Position numbers and translations under genes: made by a program. Positions 33,425-35,721 of a stretch of 35,721 nt of DNA are shown piece by piece. Location of the stretch: NCBI GenBank assembly GCA_021295755.1, contig JAGWBT010000014.1:1-35721 (forward strand), written 5' to 3'. Source of the DNA: Candidatus Poribacteria bacterium (lineage in GTDB: Bacteria; Poribacteria; WGA-4E; PCPOR2b). The stretch's first letter is position 1. Each line of letters begins with the position of its first letter. The notes below the pieces were generated by a model, which saw only the letters and a program-made list of their open reading frames with translations, did not search any database and had not been told where the DNA came from.

Positions 33425-33649
33425 ATGGAATGGGCTCAAACCATTGCTATTATCAGTGCTGTTTTTGTTGCTACAGGGTTAGTCATTGCTTCAATCAATA
33501 TAGGGTTATCTGGTGTCAATAAAAGAGTTGATGAGGCGGTCAAGCGAATTGATGACGTTCACAAGCGTGTTGATGATATTGTATTACAACTCTCTGAAAT
33601 AAGACAGGCTTTGTGGGGGATTGTTTCAACAAAAGGAACTGATGACTAA
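33425..33649 (+). CDS. Small membrane-anchored coiled-coil protein
   Basis: A 74-residue protein of unknown function. Residues about 5-28 (QTIAIISAVFVATGLVIASI) form one transmembrane helix. Residues about 30-62 (NKRVDEAVKRIDDVHKRVDD, IVLQLSEIRQAL) form a heptad-patterned coiled coil with regular V/I/L positions. The N terminus is short and uncharged, and the C-terminal helix is charged, so the coiled coil probably faces the cytoplasm. GGAG lies 7 nt before the ATG, and a perfect sigma70-type promoter precedes it, so expression is well supported. Such small proteins often oligomerise or scaffold a membrane partner, and some type I toxins are short membrane proteins, but nothing here decides between roles. 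A family A end begins 3 bp after its stop. Confidence 0.7.
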   Translation: MEWAQTIAIISAVFVATGLVIASINIGLSGVNKRVDEAVKRIDDVHKRVDDIVLQLSEIRQALWGIVSTKGTDD

Positions 33650-33652
33650 GAC

Positions 33653-33711
33653 AGGACTTACGCAGTTGAACGGTCAAAGCCCTGTAGTTCGGCGATGAAT
33701 CGCCGCCCCGA
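33653..33711. repeat. Family A end A7, solo
   Basis: AGGACTTACGCA (33653-33664) with the A5-type subterminal GTTGAACGGTCAAAGCC. No matching right end is found. The sequence runs to about 33711, where the broken GIY-YIG reading frame starts. Confidence 0.65.
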
Positions 33712-33999
33712 TTAACTTTCACGTTCGTTGAGAGATTCGCGATCACATTCTTCAAGAATTTGTCAATCAAACCGTTTTACCATAGCGAGCTTGGAGCCTT
33801 GACGAAATAGGAATGCTCCGCTGTTTGAGAAATGTTGCCGAATACGCTCCTCGATCTGAATTGATTGACCGATGTAACTTCGGTTTGTGCGTTTATGGAA
33901 TACGCGATATATTCCAATAGTATCTGTCCCTTTCTTCCTCCTTATGGAATTGGGAGGAGGTATAATTGTGTAGTCTGTGTGGCGTCTTAGGGGGCTCAT
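33712..33999 (-). pseudogene. GIY-YIG nuclease-domain protein, interrupted and truncated
   Basis: From the ATG at 33999 (GGAG 6 nt upstream) the frame gives a short leader and then the GIY-YIG core: TIGIYRVFHKRTNRSYIGQS with the following Arg-containing helix IQIEERIRQHF. After 78 codons a TGA (33763-33765) interrupts it, but the same frame continues QILEECDRESLNERES, which is the conserved region of this family that carries the catalytic Glu (NERE). A TAA at 33712-33714 then ends it where repeat A7 begins. So the gene carries a nonsense codon and has lost its 3' end to repeat sequence. Small stand-alone GIY-YIG proteins like this are often homing or mobile nucleases. Confidence 0.7.
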
Positions 34000-34051
34000 T
34001 GGTTACTCCGTTTGTAAAAGCCTAAATCTACATAGTTCCAAAGCGAATTTA

Positions 34052-35209
34052 CTAAAACGCCGCCTTGAACAGATCGCTCATATCCACTTCGGAGCAAGGA
34101 CGTGGATTGAATTTATGGCAGTGGTCGAGCATAGCGTCCTTGGCGATTTTCGGAATGCGCTCCCATTTCAACCCTGCGATCCCCAACCCCTTCGGTATCG
34201 CAAACTCCTCGTTCAGCGATCGGATTTCAGCAACAGCGGCGTCTGCGGCATCCCCCGTTGACATGCCCGACGTTTCAACCCCAAGTGCTGCGGCGATGTC
34301 TGCGTACCCATCGACAGCATGAGACCTGTTGAATGCCATTACGTCCGGTAGCAGGATTGCGTTGGCAATCCCGTGGGGGATATTGGCTTCCGTTGAGAGC
34401 TGATGCGCGAGCGAATGGACGGCACCCAGTCCTTTCTGAAATGAGAACGCCGCCATTGCGGAAGCGATTAGCATTTCTCCGCGTGCCTTGACATCGTTGC
34501 CATGGTGGTAGGCTTGGCGGATGTTTTTGCCGAGTATCTTCAACGCTTGCAGCGCGACACCTTCGGCAATAGGGTGATACCGCGTCGCTACATACGCCTC
34601 AACACCGTGCGTTACGGCGTCCATGCCTGTCGCTGCCGTCAAACCGGGAGGCATACCTACCGTCAGTTCCGGGTCGAGCAGTGCGACAGACGCCATGTTA
34701 TGCGGCGTACCAACCGCGCGCTTTCGATGCCCCTCGGTGGTGCTTCCAGACGTATCGGTGATGATTGACCCTTGCGATACTTCGCTGCCTGTGCCTGCCG
34801 TTGTTGGTATACAGATGAGCGCGGGAAGATTGCTGCTAATGCGATCAATCCCACCTGCATCAAGGTAGTAACTTTCTAACGGCGGTTCGTGGGTTGCCAG
34901 GATACGAATTGCCTTAGCGGCATCCATAACACTTCCACCCCCGACCGCAATTACCACATCGCAACCTTCAGCTCGATAAGCCTCCAGCCCTTCGAGGACG
35001 CTGAGGTCCGTCGGGTTCGGTTGAACTGCGTCGAAAATTGCGGAATCGATCTGTGTCTTCTCTAACGGTTCAACAGTTTTTGATAAAATGCCAGCGTTTG
35101 TCACCCCTTCGTCTGTAACAATGAACGGCTTTTTCCCGTCGAAAGCACGGACATGTTCCCCTAAGTTTTGTATTGCGCCAGCACCAAATTGGATTGATGG
35201 GGGTGCCAT
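34052..35209 (-). CDS. Iron-containing (type III) alcohol dehydrogenase
   Basis: A 385-residue Fe-ADH. The N-terminal NAD(P)-binding domain has VIAVGGGSVMDAAKAIRIL (86-104) and PTTAGTGSEVS (135-145). The metal ligands are Asp197 and His201 (TGMDAVTHGVEAY), His265 (GAVHSLAHQLS) and His279 (IPHGIANA). It would interconvert an alcohol and an aldehyde or ketone with NAD(P)H; candidates are lactaldehyde or propanediol, butanol or other short alcohols. I start at MAPPSIQFG (35209), which follows GGAG by 6 nt; an upstream ATG extending to 35311 would translate family F repeat sequence. It stands alone, with repeats on both sides. Confidence 0.88.
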   Translation of the reverse strand: MAPPSIQFGAGAIQNLGEHVRAFDGKKPFIVTDEGVTNAGILSKTVEPLEKTQIDSAIFDAVQPNPTDLSVLEGLEAYRAEGCDVVIAVGGGSVMDAAKAIRILATHEPPLESYYLDAGGIDRISSNLPALICIPTTAGTGSEVSQGSIITDTSGSTTEGHRKRAVGTPHNMASVALLDPELTVGMPPGLTAATGMDAVTHGVEAYVATRYHPIAEGVALQALKILGKNIRQAYHHGNDVKARGEMLIASAMAAFSFQKGLGAVHSLAHQLSTEANIPHGIANAILLPDVMAFNRSHAVDGYADIAAALGVETSGMSTGDAADAAVAEIRSLNEEFAIPKGLGIAGLKWERIPKIAKDAMLDHCHKFNPRPCSEVDMSDLFKAAF

Positions 35210-35236
35210 TTGTTCTCCGTTTCTGGATTTTTCGCT

Positions 35237-35512
35237 AGGGCGTGTTGACATTTTGATATTGCTAATTTGGCAAATGCTATAATCATCGGCAATCTGCCAA
35301 ATGTAGCACAAACTGTATGAAGATTAATTTTTTAATTCGGTAATTTCCGAGCGGCGTCCGGTGCGGTTGGAAACCGCACCTACCGGGCCTGGGGGAAAAT
35401 ATAGAATTACCCAATTATTTTCTGAAACCTCATACAGTTTGTGTTGCTAAGATCACAATCTAACAGATCGTGGTACAAAAGAATACCTTGTTGGGTTTCA
35501 TTGTATCTATAA
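35237..35512. repeat. Family F repeat, copy F2, with a nested element
   Basis: Starts AGGGCGTGTTGACATTTTGAT like F1 at 15618. The match is broken at about 35320 and resumes at GATCACAATCTAACAG (35451 onward), ending near TTGGGTTTCA. It is 28 bp upstream of the alcohol dehydrogenase start, so it holds that gene's promoter position. Confidence 0.65.
35308..35442. repeat. Small inverted-repeat element inside F2
   Basis: Perfect 13-bp ends ACAAACTGTATGA (35308-35320) and TCATACAGTTTGT (35430-35442); the pairing continues imperfectly for about 40 nt. It carries a GTGCGGTTGGAAACCGCAC hairpin (35361-35379), also seen inside element B2. F1 has only the short palindrome CAAACTGTTAGTTTG at this site. 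Confidence 0.65.
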
Positions 35513-35580
35513 GCAGGTGTTGTTGAATGACCGGGCCTCTATATTTCTGTAGGTCAATTTTCCAAAATCAACGGTTAGGT

Positions 35581-35600
35581 GTCGAGATGTGAATCTCGAC
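35581..35600. repeat. Hairpin GTCGAGAT/ATCTCGAC
   Basis: A perfect 8-bp stem with loop GTGA, flanked by TAGGT and CTACAGG as in the other CTAC-flanked hairpins of this window. Confidence 0.55.
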
Positions 35601-35645
35601 CTACAGGTCCTCCGTTGCCGGTGAGATGGCTTCTCGTACCATATT

Positions 35646-35721
35646 TATGGTAGATTTTAGAATTACATAGACACTCCTAATGCACAGCCAACCCCCTAAA
35701 TCCCCCAACCCCCCTAGCCCC
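35646..35721. repeat. Family B element, left half, cut by window end
   Basis: TATGGTAGATTTTAGAATTA, then AGACACTCC and CACAGCCAACCCCCTAAAT, as in B1 and B3. The window ends inside its C-rich interior. Confidence 0.6.

Noticed and set aside
33712-33999. UGA read as tryptophan or selenocysteine in the GIY-YIG gene
   Set aside because: The family position is not a conserved Cys, the gene is truncated anyway, and TGA ends several intact genes here.
1-35721. tRNA or rRNA genes
   Set aside because: I saw no cloverleaf with conserved GTTCRANNC arms and no rRNA-like conserved segments on either strand by eye.

Overview
The window looks like a piece of a free-living, Gram-negative-type bacterial chromosome of moderate GC content, probably a metagenome-assembled genome. 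The gene mix (sugar-phosphate isomerase-like TIM barrels, an acetamidase/formamidase-type amidase, TolB-like propellers, Ig-like lipoproteins) and the density of short interspersed repeats remind me of Candidatus Poribacteria or a related deep lineage. That assignment is an inference from memory; there is no rRNA or tRNA here to anchor it.

Layout. 1-1325 (minus): a secreted lipoprotein with Ig-like domains, tandemly duplicated, with a frameshift in one copy and a nonsense codon in the other. 1977-5582: a GNAT acetyltransferase, an AAC(3)-family acetyltransferase, a frameshifted SelA-like PLP enzyme, and a peroxiredoxin-like gene whose catalytic Cys codon is an in-frame TGA. 5765-7440: a glycerophosphodiesterase and an APH-family kinase. 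7971-13090 (minus): threonine synthase, an aspartate/aromatic aminotransferase and an M16 peptidase pair in tight array. 13272-17591 (minus): an S9 peptidase and an orphan ABC permease. 18037-21952 (minus): two CBS-domain proteins directly upstream of the alpha and beta subunits of a 2-oxoacid:ferredoxin oxidoreductase. 23221-30296 (plus): a TPP enzyme, a VOC protein, two TIM-barrel isomerases, an amber-interrupted TolB-like protein and an amidase, separated by repeats rather than packed as an operon. 30514-35209: a ComM/YifB ATPase, a fatty acid desaturase, a tiny membrane/coiled-coil protein behind a perfect sigma70-type promoter, a broken GIY-YIG nuclease, and an iron alcohol dehydrogenase.

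Nearly every gap is filled by small non-coding repeats. Four families have inverted termini and are MITE-like. Family A has termini AGGAnTTACGCA and lies next to gene 3' ends. Family B begins near TATRGTGAATT and often lies just upstream of plus-strand genes. Family C begins GCTCATGT and carries GTGAAACGT heptamers and TTCATTGGTTCATT runs. Family F lies upstream of two unrelated minus-strand genes. They are nested in one another (C in A, A in B, another in F), which records successive insertions. There are also GC hairpins with compensatory changes.

The most notable single item is the peroxiredoxin-like gene at 5100-5582. UGA replaces the redox Cys, coding continues on both sides, and a small hairpin with a G in its apical loop lies 23 nt downstream, as expected of a bacterial SECIS. 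It is a candidate selenoprotein, although several neighbours are interrupted genes and simple decay or sequence error remains possible.
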